Below are positions 8,329 through 17,057 of a stretch of 37,369 nucleotides of DNA, piece after piece (within the stretch, counting starts at the first letter, position 1; every line of letters begins with the position of its first letter). Under the pieces are notes generated by a model. The model had not been told where the DNA came from, did not search any database, and saw nothing but the letters and a program-made list of their open reading frames with translations. Position numbers and translations under genes: made by a program. Origin of the DNA: Planctomycetaceae bacterium (GTDB taxonomy: Bacteria > Planctomycetota > PLA2); NCBI GenBank assembly GCA_011525755.1, contig WYBS01000037.1, positions 1-37,369 on the forward strand, in the 5' to 3' direction.

Positions 8329-8836
8329 AAGCGGGTCACGGCACCTGGGGACGGCGACCGCGAGGCGCGGCTCCGGGCGAGCCGCCGGCTCGGGAAGGCC
8401 CACCGGGCGATCGTGGCGATCCGCGACTTCTGCGTCGCGAACGCGATGCTCGCGGGGATCGTGCTCGGCCTGATGCTGCTCGCCGAGGCACTACACGGGG
8501 ATCGGCGCGGCGGTCTTCCTCGTGGCGCTCGCCTGGATCCGCGGCGTCCGCTCGCAGCCCTTCCCGTGGACGCTCGGCGCTGCGATCGTCTGGACGGGCC
8601 TCGTGGGCCTGATGCTCGCCGCCGGCGCCGTGGTCGGCGTCTACTTCTTCCTGAGCTGCGCGTGGGCACTCGGGTGCTGGCTGATGCTCCCCACGACGCG
8701 CCGCGTACGCGACGTGCTGCGGGAAAACCCCGACCTCTGGATCGCGCGCAAGATGCGCGACCGCGGGACGGGCGCGTCGCTCGAGGCCCCGCGCGGCGGG
8801 GGCCTTCGGGCCACGCCGGGTCCCTCGCCTTCGCGG
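8329..8836 (+). pseudogene. Frameshifted remnant of a small membrane protein
   Basis: Two hydrophobic stretches lie in different frames. Frame A (through 8413) reads AIRDFCVANAMLAGIVLGLM up to about 8490. Then frame B, from about 8497, reads YTGIGAAVFLVALAWIRG, followed by a second pair of membrane segments (LVGLMLAAGAVVGVYFFLSC) and a charged tail RRVRDVLRENPDLWIARKM. The two parts join sensibly if a frameshift lies near 8490-8497. No good start codon precedes the first segment, and frame B has no stop before it runs antisense into the vapC-like gene. It therefore looks like a decayed gene for a protein of about 150 aa with three to four membrane helices. A sequencing error is an alternative. 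Confidence 0.5.
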
Positions 8837-8854
8837 CGCGCCGGCTGCGGCGGA

Positions 8855-9256
8855 TCAGGCCGGGAACACCCGGTACCCCGCGGCGGCGAAGTCGGGGTCG
8901 AGGGCGAACGCATCCCGGATGCCCTCCGCATCCATGACCTCGAAGCTTGCGCAGTCGACGAGGCTCAGCTCGCGCCGGTTCGTCCGGAGGAGCCGCTCGA
9001 TCGACCGCTGGTGCAGCTCCGCCGACACCCACGCCACGCGGAGCAGGGGGACGATGCGGCCCTCGAAGTCGCGCACGGCGGGCAGACCGAAGCGGTGCTG
9101 GAGAAGCGCGATCGTCTCGAGGAGCACGTAGTTCGACGCGAGCAGCGGGCGTTTGGCCTTGACCAGCCTGCGCAGCGTCGCCACGACGGCGGCGTGCCCC
9201 TCCTCGGTGCTCACGAGCAGGGCGTAGAGCGCCGACGTGTCGACGAAGACGCTCAA
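8855..9256 (-). CDS. vapC: PIN-domain toxin, VapC-like RNase
   Basis: 133 aa, starting at TTG 9256, which overlaps the TGA of the antitoxin gene (TTGA). The start MSVFVDTSALYALL is the classic PIN-domain opening with the first acidic residue D6. Further conserved acids are E47 (NYVLLETIALL) and D101 (LSLVDCASFEVM), with a later acid in LDPDF near the C-terminus. PIN toxins are Mg-dependent endoribonucleases; their targets (tRNA, rRNA) vary. Gene order (antitoxin first, 4-bp overlap) and size fit type II toxin-antitoxin pairs. I call it VapC-like by fold; the subfamily is not settled. Confidence 0.88.
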   Translation of the reverse strand: MSVFVDTSALYALLVSTEEGHAAVVATLRRLVKAKRPLLASNYVLLETIALLQHRFGLPAVRDFEGRIVPLLRVAWVSAELHQRSIERLLRTNRRELSLVDCASFEVMDAEGIRDAFALDPDFAAAGYRVFPA

Positions 9257-9510
9257 CCCCGCGACGCCTCCGCGAAGTGGCGGTCGTGGTCGCGCGCGAC
9301 GCGGGAGGGGGACTCGGCGTCCGCGTACTTGCCGATCACGGAGAGCGCGTCGCGCAGCCTCTCGTTGGGCGTCGGGGACGCCTCCTCCGCGGCGAGCTTC
9401 TCGTCCACGCAGCGACGCACCGCCTCGGAGAGGGAGATCCCGAGCTTCCGCGCCCACTTCCTGAGCCCGTCGTACTGCCCTTTCCTAAGCTGTATCTGCG
9501 TACGCACCAT
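9253..9510 (-). CDS. vapB: Ribbon-helix-helix antitoxin, VapB/CopG-like
   Basis: 85 aa. The N-terminus MVRTQIQLRKGQYDGLRKWA followed by RKLGISLSEAVRRCVDEKL is a ribbon-helix-helix DNA-binding domain (beta strand with alternating Q/L residues, then two helices with the conserved G-x-S turn). The C-terminal third (about 50-85, charged) would wrap the PIN toxin encoded next. The ATG at 9510 lies inside the inverted repeat described separately, consistent with the autoregulation usual for such pairs. Confidence 0.85.
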   Translation of the reverse strand: MVRTQIQLRKGQYDGLRKWARKLGISLSEAVRRCVDEKLAAEEASPTPNERLRDALSVIGKYADAESPSRVARDHDRHFAEASRG

Positions 9511-9532
9511 GATGGCATTAGTATACCATCAT
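9509..9532 (-). promoter_or_regulatory. Operator and promoter of the vapBC-like operon
   Basis: Perfect 7-bp inverted repeat ATGATGG (9509-9515) and CCATCAT (9526-9532) with a 10-bp spacer. On the minus strand the spacer holds TATACT (9525-9520), a strong -10 element. The predicted +1 (about 9513) is 3 nt before ATG 9510, so the mRNA would be almost leaderless. The repeat straddles the -10 and the start codon, as expected for an operator bound by a dimeric ribbon-helix-helix antitoxin. Confidence 0.65.
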
Positions 9533-9535
9533 CGC

Positions 9536-10184
9536 TCACTCGACGGGCCTCAGCGTGAGGAGCAGGTCGTGCGCGACGCCGCCGGCGATCTCCCGGCGGC
9601 GCTCGAGGACGTAGGCCGCGGCCGCCGGGTCGACTGCCGCGGGAGTCAGCTCCGAGGCGAGCGTCGCCCCGTCCTCCGCGAAGAGGTCGAGGAGCACGAG
9701 GGCGTCGGGGCCCGGCTCCCGGTCGCCCCGCACGCGCAGCCGCTTGAGCCGCATGGAGTCGTCCCACTCGAGGTCCGCACGGAACGGGCGGCGGCGGTAG
9801 CTGAAGCCGCACTCCGTCGATGCGCCCTTCCTGCCCGAGCTGCCGAGCAGCGACGAGCCCCCCCGCCTTCAGGCGGACCCGCGCGTCCTCGGGCCGGATC
9901 GACAGCTCGACGAGGATCGCGCCGGACCCCGTCTCGAGGTGGAAGGAGAGGTCGAGGGGCGCCGCTGCCGGCGGCGCCGCGGCCGTTCCCGGCGAGGCCT
10001 CCGGTGCGGTCACGTCGGGCGGGGCGCCCGTCGCCAAGTCCGGGCCGGGCGAAGCTTCGCGGACGGGCGGGCGCGCCGTGCGGCCCTCGCCGCCTGCGGC
10101 AACGAGCCAGGCGACGAGGACGAGGGCGAGGGCGAGGACGAGGGCGAGGGCGGCGGCAAGGGGCGCCACCGCGCGCAGCCTCAT
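9536..10184 (-). pseudogene. Membrane-anchored protein of unknown function, frameshifted at a G7 tract
   Basis: The gene starts at ATG 10184, overlapping the TGA of sucD (ATGA). Its N-terminus is a very hydrophobic anchor ([20 protein letters not shown]) followed by an Ala/Pro-rich linker and a beta-rich domain (LDLSFHLETGSGAILVELSI). The frame breaks at seven G (9864-9858 on minus). If one G is removed, reading continues as KAGGSSLLGSSGRKGASTEC and on through FRADLEWDDSMRLKRLRVRG to the stop at 9536, giving about 215 aa. Without the shift the frame runs on as Arg/Pro-rich noise. It could be a real pseudogene, a phase-variable gene, or a sequencing error. The function is unknown; coupling to sucCD may be incidental. 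Confidence 0.6.
10112..10150. repeat. Hexanucleotide-like low-complexity repeat encoding an Ala/Leu/Val helix
   Basis: A run of GCGAGG/ACGAGG units (minus strand CCTCGC/CCTCGT) encodes the LALVLALALVLV part of the membrane anchor of the preceding gene. Such short tandem repeats can change length by slippage without shifting the frame when whole hexamers are gained or lost. Confidence 0.55.
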
Positions 10185-11056
10185 GCCCGGCCGAGGGCCT
10201 TCGCCATCGCGGCGCCGATGTCGGCCGGCGAGTCGACGACCGTCACGCCGGCGGCCTTGAGCGCCTTCTTCTTGTCCTCGGCCTTGCCCGAGCCGCCCGC
10301 GATGATCGCGCCCGCGTGGCCCATGCGCTTCCCCGGCGGCGCCGTCGCGCCCGCGATGAAGCTCACGACCGGCTTGCCCTTGAGGTTCGCCCTGATCCAC
10401 TCCGCCGCCTGCTCCTCCGCGCTGCCGCCGATCTCGCCGATGAGCACGATCCCCTTCGTGGCCGGGTCCTTCGCGAAGAGCTCGAGGCAGTCCACGAAGT
10501 TCGTCCCCTGCACCGGGTCGCCGCCGATGCCGATGCACGTCGACTGGCCGATGCCCTTCGCGCTGAGCTGCCAGACCGCCTCGTAGGTGAGCGTGCCCGA
10601 GCGCGAGATCACGCCGACATCCCCCGGCTTGTGGATGTAGCCCGGCATGATGCCGATCTTGCAGGCGCCGGGCGTGATGATCCCCGGGCAGTTCGGCCCG
10701 ATCATCCGCGCGCCCGTCTCCTTCAGCGCCGCGCGCACCCGCACCATGTCGAGCGTCGGGATCCCCTCGGTGATCGTCACGATCAGCGGAATCCCCGCGA
10801 ACGCCGCCTCGCAGATCGCGTCCGCGCAGAAGGGCGCGGGCACGAAGATCAGCGAGCAGTCCGCGCCCGTCGCGTTCCGGGCGTCGCGCACCGTATGGAA
10901 GATCGGCACGCCCTCCCACGACGTCCCGCCCTCGCCCGGCTTCACGCCGGCGACGATCCGCGTGCCGTACTCCCGGCACTGGGCCGCGTGGAACTTGCCC
11001 GCGGAGCCGAGGCCCTGCACGAGCACCTTCGTCTCCTTCCCCACGAGGATGCTCAT
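10181..11056 (-). CDS. sucD: Succinyl-CoA synthetase alpha subunit
   Basis: 291 aa, the usual size for this subunit. The N-terminal CoA-binding Rossmann domain is visible ([20 protein letters not shown], then VKPGEGG), followed by the ligase domain with [32 protein letters not shown] and the active-site segment [10 protein letters not shown], whose His carries the phosphate. With SucC it interconverts succinyl-CoA and succinate with formation of ATP or GTP in the TCA cycle. The start ATG 11056 overlaps the sucC stop (ATGA), so the two are translationally coupled. Confidence 0.97.
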   Translation of the reverse strand: MSILVGKETKVLVQGLGSAGKFHAAQCREYGTRIVAGVKPGEGGTSWEGVPIFHTVRDARNATGADCSLIFVPAPFCADAICEAAFAGIPLIVTITEGIPTLDMVRVRAALKETGARMIGPNCPGIITPGACKIGIMPGYIHKPGDVGVISRSGTLTYEAVWQLSAKGIGQSTCIGIGGDPVQGTNFVDCLELFAKDPATKGIVLIGEIGGSAEEQAAEWIRANLKGKPVVSFIAGATAPPGKRMGHAGAIIAGGSGKAEDKKKALKAAGVTVVDSPADIGAAMAKALGRA

Positions 11057-12204
11057 CGCGCCGCCTCCACCACCTTCTTCGCCGCGTCCGTCATGTCCGT
11101 CGCGGCGACGACCTTCAGCCCGGACTCCTTGAGGAGCTGCCGTCCCCGCTCGACGTTCGTCCCCTCGAGACGGACGACGAGCGGCACCTTCAGGTGCACC
11201 TCCTTCACCGCCTCGAGGATCCCCTCGGCGATCAGGTCGCACTTCACGATCCCGCCGAAGATGTTCACGAGGATCGCGCGCACCGCCTCGTCCGCGAGGA
11301 TGATCTTGAACGCGGCCGTCACGCGCTCCTTCGACGCGCCGCCGCCGACGTCGAGGAAGTTGGCCGGCTTGCCGCCCGCGTGCTGGATGATGTCCATCGT
11401 GGCCATCGCGAGGCCGGCGCCGTTCACCATGCACCCGATCGTGCCGTCGAGGCTCACGTAGGAGAGGTCCCACTCCTTCGCCTTCGCCTCCGCGGGATCC
11501 TCCTCCTCCGGGTCGCGCAGGGCGGCGGCGTCGGGGTGGCGGAAGAGCGCGTTGTCGTCGAAGTTCACCTTCGCGTCGAGCGCGAGCACCCGTCCGTCCT
11601 CGAGGAGCACGAGCGGGTTGATCTCCGCGAGCGAGCAGTCCTTCCCGACGAAGAGCCGGGCGAGGTTCCGGAGCACCTCCGCCCCCTGCTTCGCGGAATC
11701 GCCCGAGAGCCCGAGGCCGTACGCGATCGCGCGCGCCTGGAAGGCCCTCAGCCCCTCGTTCACGTCCACGGGCTCCTTCAGGAGCTTCTCCTGCGGCACG
11801 CTCTCGATCTCGACGCCGCCCTCGGCGCTCGCGATCATCACGGGGCCGCCGCGCCGCCGGTCCACGGCGAGCGCCGCGTAGAACTCCTTCCGGATCGCGA
11901 GCCCCTCCTCGACGAGGAGCTTCGTGACGACGCGGCCCTCGGGGCCGGTCTGGTGGGTGACGAGCGCCTTGCCGAGGAGCGCGGTCGCGTGGCCGGCGGC
12001 CTCGTCGGCGGAGCGCGCGATCTTCACGCCGCCCGCCTTGCCGCGGCCGCCGGCGTGGATCTGGGCCTTCACGACCACCGTGCCGCCGCCGAGCGCCGCG
12101 TACGCGCGCCGCACGTCCTCGACGGTCCGGCAGAGATGTCCCTCGGGCACCGGGATCCCGAAGTCCCGGAAGAGCCCTTTCGCCTGGTACTCGTGGACGT
12201 TCAT
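11053..12204 (-). CDS. sucC: Succinyl-CoA synthetase beta subunit
   Basis: 383 aa. ATG 12204 gives the standard beginning [20 protein letters not shown]; an in-frame TTG at 12243 would add 13 unusual residues. The ATP-grasp domain is clear ([20 protein letters not shown], the classic purine-binding segment), as are the metal-ligand part ([20 protein letters not shown]) and the C-terminal CoA ligase domain with [30 protein letters not shown] and [12 protein letters not shown]. It forms the heterodimer or heterotetramer with the alpha subunit encoded directly downstream. Confidence 0.97.
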   Translation of the reverse strand: MNVHEYQAKGLFRDFGIPVPEGHLCRTVEDVRRAYAALGGGTVVVKAQIHAGGRGKAGGVKIARSADEAAGHATALLGKALVTHQTGPEGRVVTKLLVEEGLAIRKEFYAALAVDRRRGGPVMIASAEGGVEIESVPQEKLLKEPVDVNEGLRAFQARAIAYGLGLSGDSAKQGAEVLRNLARLFVGKDCSLAEINPLVLLEDGRVLALDAKVNFDDNALFRHPDAAALRDPEEEDPAEAKAKEWDLSYVSLDGTIGCMVNGAGLAMATMDIIQHAGGKPANFLDVGGGASKERVTAAFKIILADEAVRAILVNIFGGIVKCDLIAEGILEAVKEVHLKVPLVVRLEGTNVERGRQLLKESGLKVVAATDMTDAAKKVVEAAR

Positions 12205-12328
12205 GAAGCGGACGAACCTACCGCGCGCGGAGGTCTCCCGCAAGGTAAGGAGGGGGGCGCGGGGGGAGGAAGGGCGGCAGCCCGCGGCGCGCGGGACACC
12301 TCGCGCCCCTCGCGCTCCCGCCCCGTCC
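12205..12328. other. Short intergenic region upstream of sucC with a GC hairpin
   Basis: 124 bp, extremely GC-rich. CCCGCG (12281-12286) and CGCGGG (12290-12295) form a 6-bp stem with a 3-base loop and may help end transcription of the small lipoprotein gene at 12329; there is no T tract. I see no convincing -35/-10 pair for sucC. A GGTAGG-like stretch about 12 nt upstream of ATG 12204 is the only weak ribosome-site candidate. Confidence 0.3.
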
Positions 12329-12910
12329 CTAGTCCACGGCGGACTTGTGGATGTAGCGCTCCTTCTCCTCCGACCAGAGGAGCGCCGACTCGATCAGGAT
12401 GCTCGGCTTCTTCATCTGCTCGCGGCCGCTCACCCAGAGCGTCGCGTCCTCTCGCTCGCTCTTCGCCTCGACCTTGAGGAACAACGGCCGCTCGCGGTCC
12501 CGGGCCTGCTTCAGGTAGATGCGCATCTCCTTGTAGGCGCGGATCTGGAGGCCGCTGCTCCCGAAGTAAACACGCGGGAGCGTGTCGGGGTCGATGTTGG
12601 TCTCCTGGCCGTGGACGCTCTTGAGCACCACGACGCGCGTGCCGTCGGGCAGGACCTCCACCGGGGTGCGGAGGACGAGGTTCGGATCGCGCGTGTAGCC
12701 CATCTGCTGCTCGAAGAACTGGGCCGAGCACTGGATCCTCACGAACTCGGCCACGAGGAGGCGGTTCGTCTCGAGGACGAAGTTCGCCATCGGCTCCAGC
12801 TCGTCCGGCTTGATCGTGATCTCCGCGTTCGGGTCGTCCTTGTTCACGCGGTCGTTCGTCGTCTCGCAGGCCAGAGCGAGCGGCAGGAGCAGAAGGGGCA
12901 GGCGTCGCAT
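12329..12910 (-). CDS. Small lipoprotein of unknown function
   Basis: 193 aa. ATG 12910 is chosen for its strong Shine-Dalgarno site (AAGGAGGATCC just before it) and its short lipoprotein signal [15 protein letters not shown], with lipobox L-A-L-A-C15. Downstream the protein is soluble and beta-rich, without a domain I recognise: [20 protein letters not shown], a segment [19 protein letters not shown], and [18 protein letters not shown]. It is transcribed away from the PFY-repeat/Mla operon; the two starts are only 40 bp apart, so they may be co-controlled and it could be a periplasmic part of the same process. That link is inference. Confidence 0.72.
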   Translation of the reverse strand: MRRLPLLLLPLALACETTNDRVNKDDPNAEITIKPDELEPMANFVLETNRLLVAEFVRIQCSAQFFEQQMGYTRDPNLVLRTPVEVLPDGTRVVVLKSVHGQETNIDPDTLPRVYFGSSGLQIRAYKEMRIYLKQARDRERPLFLKVEAKSEREDATLWVSGREQMKKPSILIESALLWSEEKERYIHKSAVD

Positions 12911-12950
12911 GGATCCTCCTTCCCACCCATCGGCCCCGTACGCGGGGACC

Positions 12951-14327
12951 ATGAATCACCCCGGGGGTGCGCGGAATCCCGCGGGGGTGGCGCGGTACCC
13001 TCTCCCCCGGACCCCCTCACCCCGCACCTTGCGCCTCCTCCCCTTCCTCGTCCTTCTCGCGGCCTGCGCCGCGCCGCGCGGCGAGCGCTACGGCCCCTTC
13101 GTCGACAGGACGACCGAGGGCAAGGACACCGTCACCCAGGTCCGCCCCTTCTACTACAAGCGCGTGGACGAGCGCAGCAAGTCCGTCAACGTGCTCGCGC
13201 CGCTCGTCCGGTACCGGCACGACGACGTGTTCCGGCGGATCCAGGTGTTCCCGTTCGTGTACTACACCGCGCGACACACGCCCGCGGCGGAGAAGTCGTG
13301 GTTCCTGATCCTCTTCCCGCTCGCGGTCTTCGGCACGGGGGACTTCCTCGTCCTGCCTTTCGGCGGCTACTCGAACAGCCTGCTCGGGATCGACCACATG
13401 CTGCTCGTGACGCCCTTCTACCTGCGCACGCGATTCGTGCGCGGGCCGCCGGCCGACCCGGACGTGTTCACGGTGCACCACGTCCTCTGGCCGCTCGTCG
13501 CGTGGGGCTCGGACGGCAAGGAGGACGGGCGGAGCACGCTCCGGTTCGCGCCGTTCTGGGGCATCAAGAAGGGGCGCGGGGGGTTCCGGAAGGGGTTCGT
13601 GCTCTGGCCCTTCTACACGTGGCGGAAGACGCCGGACAGCCACGCGTTCTTCGTGTTCCCGTTCTACGGGCGCGACGTCTCGCCGGTCCGCTCGCACACG
13701 ACGGTGATGTTCCCCTTCTACACGCGCACGCGGCACTTCGCGAGCGGCCTCGTGGACACGAGCGTCTACCCCTTCTACCGGCGAGCGAAGGGGAGCGCGT
13801 ACGTCGACGTGCGGCGGTACTGGCCGTTCTACCAGTACGCGCGCGACCAGAACCAGGTGACCACGTTCGTGGCGTGGCCGATCTGGCGCCGGCAGTACGT
13901 CGAGAGCGAACGCGAGTTCCGGCGCTGGACGTGGGTCGCGCCGCCCTTCTACCGGAAGACGACCGCCTTCCGGAAGGCGGACGGCGCGACGATGCGGAAG
14001 ACCGTCGTCTGGCCGATCGGGCGGTGGGAGCGCACGTTCGACGGCGGTCGCGAGGTGGCCTTCCCCGTCCTCTGGCCGTACGACTCGCCCTCGCTCCGCG
14101 AGTACGGCGAGCCGTGGCGGCCCTTCGTGAGCGTTTGGCGCCGGCGCACGTGGCCGAGCGGGCACCGCGAGACCTCGGCGCTCTTCGGCCTCTACATGAG
14201 CCGCCGGACGGAGGACGCGAGGAAGGTCCGGCTCCTCTGGGGATTCACGGGCTGGGACCGGACGGCCGATGGAACCCACTTGCGTCTCTTCTGGGCCTTA
14301 CGCTTGAGGATCTCGGAATCGTCATGA
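12951..14327 (+). CDS. PFY-repeat lipoprotein, first gene of the Mla/MCE operon
   Basis: 458 aa from ATG 12951; TTG 13029 is a possible later start. The lipobox is LVLLAAC39. From about residue 60 to the end the protein consists of short aromatic beta-strand units with a recurrent core: VRPFYYKR, VFPFVYYTA, TPFYLRTR, WPFYTWRKT, FPFYGRD, FPFYTRTR, YPFYRRAK, WPFYQYAR, WPIWRRQY, PPFYRKT, WPIGRWER. Units follow each other every 25-40 residues. Alternating aromatic and basic residues suggest a closed beta structure at the outer membrane. I know no named domain for it. Its stop overlaps the mlaE start (ATGA), so it is made together with the lipid transporter and may be its outer-membrane part; this is inference. 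Confidence 0.72.
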   Translation: MNHPGGARNPAGVARYPLPRTPSPRTLRLLPFLVLLAACAAPRGERYGPFVDRTTEGKDTVTQVRPFYYKRVDERSKSVNVLAPLVRYRHDDVFRRIQVFPFVYYTARHTPAAEKSWFLILFPLAVFGTGDFLVLPFGGYSNSLLGIDHMLLVTPFYLRTRFVRGPPADPDVFTVHHVLWPLVAWGSDGKEDGRSTLRFAPFWGIKKGRGGFRKGFVLWPFYTWRKTPDSHAFFVFPFYGRDVSPVRSHTTVMFPFYTRTRHFASGLVDTSVYPFYRRAKGSAYVDVRRYWPFYQYARDQNQVTTFVAWPIWRRQYVESEREFRRWTWVAPPFYRKTTAFRKADGATMRKTVVWPIGRWERTFDGGREVAFPVLWPYDSPSLREYGEPWRPFVSVWRRRTWPSGHRETSALFGLYMSRRTEDARKVRLLWGFTGWDRTADGTHLRLFWALRLRISESS

Positions 14328-15106
14328 AGGGACTCCTCGCGGTCTTCGAAGGCGCGGGCTACACGGTCGAGATCCTCGTCCGGACGCTCGGCTTCCTGTT
14401 CCGGAAGCCGCGGCTGCGCATCACCGCGCGGATCGCCTACGACTTCGGGCTCAAGTCGCTCCCCGTCGTCTGCATCGTCGCGCTGTTCGCGGGGATGATC
14501 ATCTGCCTCCAGGTCGGGATCGAGATCGCCCGGTACGGCGAGGAGGAGCTCCTCGGCGATCTCGTCGCCCAGACGTTCGCGCGCGAGTTCGGCCCGTTCA
14601 TGACATGCATCATCCTCGTCGGCGCCGTGGTGAGCGCCTACGCGGCGGAGATCGGCACGATGAAGGTCTCGGAGGAGACGGACGCGCTCGAGGTGATGTC
14701 GATCGACCCCGTCGGGTACCTCGCCGCGCCCCGCATCCTCGCGCTCAGCGTGATGAGCTTCTTCCTCACGCTCTGCGCGGACCTCATCGGGATCCTCGGC
14801 GGCGCGGTCGTCGCGAACCAGCAGCTCGGCCTGCCCTTCCGGATCTTCTTCGACCGGGCGCTCGAGAGCCTCGAGGGGCGCCAGTGGGCGGGCCTTCCGC
14901 GCGACCTCTACGCGGGCCTCGTCAAGGCCGGGATCATCGGCTTCGTCATCGCGGGCATCGGTTGCGCGCAGGGGCTCCGCGCCATGGGCGGCGCGCTCGG
15001 CGTCGGCCGGGCCGTCCGCCGCGCCGTCATCAGCTCGATCGTCCTCATCCTGATGCTGTCGTACATCATGAGCTGGCTCATCTGGCGGGCCTTCGAGATG
15101 GAATGA
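14324..15106 (+). CDS. mlaE: MlaE-family ABC transporter permease
   Basis: 260 aa integral membrane protein of the MlaE/YrbE family. Typical features are ITARIAYDFGLKSLPVVCIV, then FAGMIICLQVGIEIARYG, the conserved TFAREFGPFMTCIILVGAVV and SAYAAEIGTMKVSEETDALE with V-M-S-I-D-P, and a C-terminal set of helices (KAGIIGFVIAGIGCAQGLRA). It forms the membrane channel part of the MCE-type lipid transporter with the ATPase encoded next. It is coupled upstream (ATGA with the PFY-repeat gene) and downstream (4-bp overlap with the ATPase gene). Confidence 0.95.
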   Translation: MKGLLAVFEGAGYTVEILVRTLGFLFRKPRLRITARIAYDFGLKSLPVVCIVALFAGMIICLQVGIEIARYGEEELLGDLVAQTFAREFGPFMTCIILVGAVVSAYAAEIGTMKVSEETDALEVMSIDPVGYLAAPRILALSVMSFFLTLCADLIGILGGAVVANQQLGLPFRIFFDRALESLEGRQWAGLPRDLYAGLVKAGIIGFVIAGIGCAQGLRAMGGALGVGRAVRRAVISSIVLILMLSYIMSWLIWRAFEME

Positions 15107-15864
15107 TCGTCATCGACCACGTCTCCAAGTCCTTCGGCAACCGCCACGTCCTCCGGGACTGCTGCCTCGAGATCAACCGCGGCGAGACGATGGTGATCAT
15201 CGGGTCGTCGGGCACCGGCAAGTCGACGCTCCTGCGGGCGATCATCGGCCTCACCGAGCCCGACTCCGGGCGCGTCTTCGTGGACGGGAAGGACGTGCAT
15301 GCGCTCCGGCCGAGGGAGCTCGGCGAGCTGCGGTCGCGCATGGGCTACCTCTTCCAGAGCGGCGCGCTCATCAACTGGCTCACGGTCGGCGAGAACCTCG
15401 CGCTGCCGCTCCTCGAGAAGACGCGCCTCCCGCCGGGCGAGATCGACCGCCGGATCGAGCGCGCGCTCGACCTCGTGGACCTGCGCGGCACGCGCGATCT
15501 CCGGCCCGACCAGCTCTCGGGCGGGATGCGCAAGCGAGCGGGGCTCGCGCGGAGCCTCGTCACCGAGCCCGAGATCATCCTCTACGACGAGCCGACGACG
15601 GGGCTCGACCCCGTGACCGCGCACATCATCGACCAGGTCGTCGTGGACCTGCGCAACAAGCTGGGCGTGACCTCCGTCGTCGTCTCGCACGACATGGAGG
15701 GGGTCTACCGGATCGCCGACCGCGTGGCGATGCTCTACGATGGGCGGATCATCGCCACGGGGACGCCCAGCGAGTTCAAGAACGCCGTGGATCCGATCGT
15801 GCGGCAGTTCGTGCACGGCGCCCTCGAGGGGCCGCTCGCGGACCGCCGGGAGGCAAGACGATGA
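15103..15864 (+). CDS. mlaF: MlaF-family ABC transporter ATPase
   Basis: 253 aa. Walker A GSSGTGKST at residues 34-42, Q-loop in GYLFQSGALINWLTVGEN, signature LSGGMRKRAGLARSL, Walker B IILYDEPTTGLDPVTA, and H-loop VVVSHDM. The motifs LFQSGALINWLTV and LSGGMRKR are characteristic of the MlaF/Ttg2A group rather than of general importers. It powers phospholipid movement between inner and outer membrane together with the permease and the MCE protein. Its stop overlaps the MCE gene start by 4 bases. Confidence 0.96.
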   Translation: MIVIDHVSKSFGNRHVLRDCCLEINRGETMVIIGSSGTGKSTLLRAIIGLTEPDSGRVFVDGKDVHALRPRELGELRSRMGYLFQSGALINWLTVGENLALPLLEKTRLPPGEIDRRIERALDLVDLRGTRDLRPDQLSGGMRKRAGLARSLVTEPEIILYDEPTTGLDPVTAHIIDQVVVDLRNKLGVTSVVVSHDMEGVYRIADRVAMLYDGRIIATGTPSEFKNAVDPIVRQFVHGALEGPLADRREARR

Positions 15865-17057
15865 GCAAGAGGCGGAGGAACTTCCAGCGGAACCTGGTGC
15901 TCGGGGGCTTCATCCTCGCGTGCCTCGCCGTGCTCACGTTCCTCACGTTCCGGCTGGGCGGCTTCAAGTTCGTCGAGCAGAAGCGGTGGACGGCCTACTT
16001 CGGCGAGGACTCGACCGTCAAGAAGGACGCGGACATCTTCGCCGCGGGGACCAAGGTGGGTCGCGTCGAGCGCGTCCAGCTCGTCCCCGACGACGAGATC
16101 ACCCCCGGCCGCTACGTGCAGGTCGACATGCTGATCCGCGCCGACTTGAAGATCTGGGAGGACGCGACGGTCAACATGCGCTCGCGCGGCATCCTCGGCC
16201 GCGCGATCCTGGAACTCGACCGCGGCACGCCGGGGAAGCGCGAGCTCACGCCCGACACGCCGCTCCGCGGCCGGATGGCGGGCGACCCGTTCGAGGCGCT
16301 CAACAACCTGATCGACGAGAACCGGGAGAGCGTCGGGCGCATCACCTCCGACCTCGCGGAGGTGACCGGCCGGCTGCGCCGCGGCGAGGGGAGCATCGGC
16401 AGGATCCTCGCCGACGACGAGCTCTACCGCAAGGCCGACCGGATCGCCGACGGCCTCTCCGACGTCGTCGACCGCGCGCGCGACCCGAGGAGCTCGATCG
16501 GCGCGCTGCTCGACGACCGGGCCCTCTACGATCGCGTGCTCTCCGCCGTCTCCCGGATCGACGACATCGCGACGCAGATCCGGTCCGGCAAGGGGACCGT
16601 GGGCCGCCTGATGTACGACGACGACGTGGCGACCGACCTCAAGGACATCGTCGCGCGCCTCCGGAGCATCGCGAAGGCGGTCGATGACGGCGAGGGGACG
16701 ATCGGGAAGCTCGTGCGCGACGACGAGCTGCACGCGGCGCTGGTCGAGGGCGTGAGCGCGCTGCGCAACGTGGCGGTGCGCCTCGATTCCGGGAAGGGGA
16801 GCCTCTCGCGCCTCCTCGCGGACGACGGGGAGGTCTACGACAACATCCGCGTCGCCACGGAGGACCTCCGCGTGATGCTCGACGACGTGCGCGCGGGCAA
16901 GGGCTCGCTCGGCCTCCTGCTGAAGGACGAGAGCGCCTACCGGGAGCTCCAGCGCATGCTCGAGAGCTTCCGGGAGACCGGCGAGGTCGCGCGCGAGAAC
17001 GCCCCGCTCGCGAGCCTCGTGTCGTTCACCTCGCTCTTCTTCAACGTGCTGAACTAG
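15861..17057 (+). CDS. mlaD: MCE/MlaD-family lipid-binding protein with C-terminal repeat tail
   Basis: 398 aa. One N-terminal membrane anchor (about residues 11-30), then an MCE domain (about 36-135) with VKKDADIFAAGTKVGRVERV and NMRSRGILGRAILELD. The C-terminal half holds six copies of a unit of about 34 residues starting GxGSxGRLLxDDxLY near residues 175, 210, 243, 277, 311 and 346, joined by predicted helices (DGLSDVVDRARD and similar). In MCE proteins the helical tails form a tunnel for lipids. The tail here is longer than in E. coli MlaD (about 180 aa) and resembles the long MlaD variants of other phyla. Last gene of the operon. Confidence 0.93.
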   Translation: MSKRRRNFQRNLVLGGFILACLAVLTFLTFRLGGFKFVEQKRWTAYFGEDSTVKKDADIFAAGTKVGRVERVQLVPDDEITPGRYVQVDMLIRADLKIWEDATVNMRSRGILGRAILELDRGTPGKRELTPDTPLRGRMAGDPFEALNNLIDENRESVGRITSDLAEVTGRLRRGEGSIGRILADDELYRKADRIADGLSDVVDRARDPRSSIGALLDDRALYDRVLSAVSRIDDIATQIRSGKGTVGRLMYDDDVATDLKDIVARLRSIAKAVDDGEGTIGKLVRDDELHAALVEGVSALRNVAVRLDSGKGSLSRLLADDGEVYDNIRVATEDLRVMLDDVRAGKGSLGLLLKDESAYRELQRMLESFRETGEVARENAPLASLVSFTSLFFNVLN

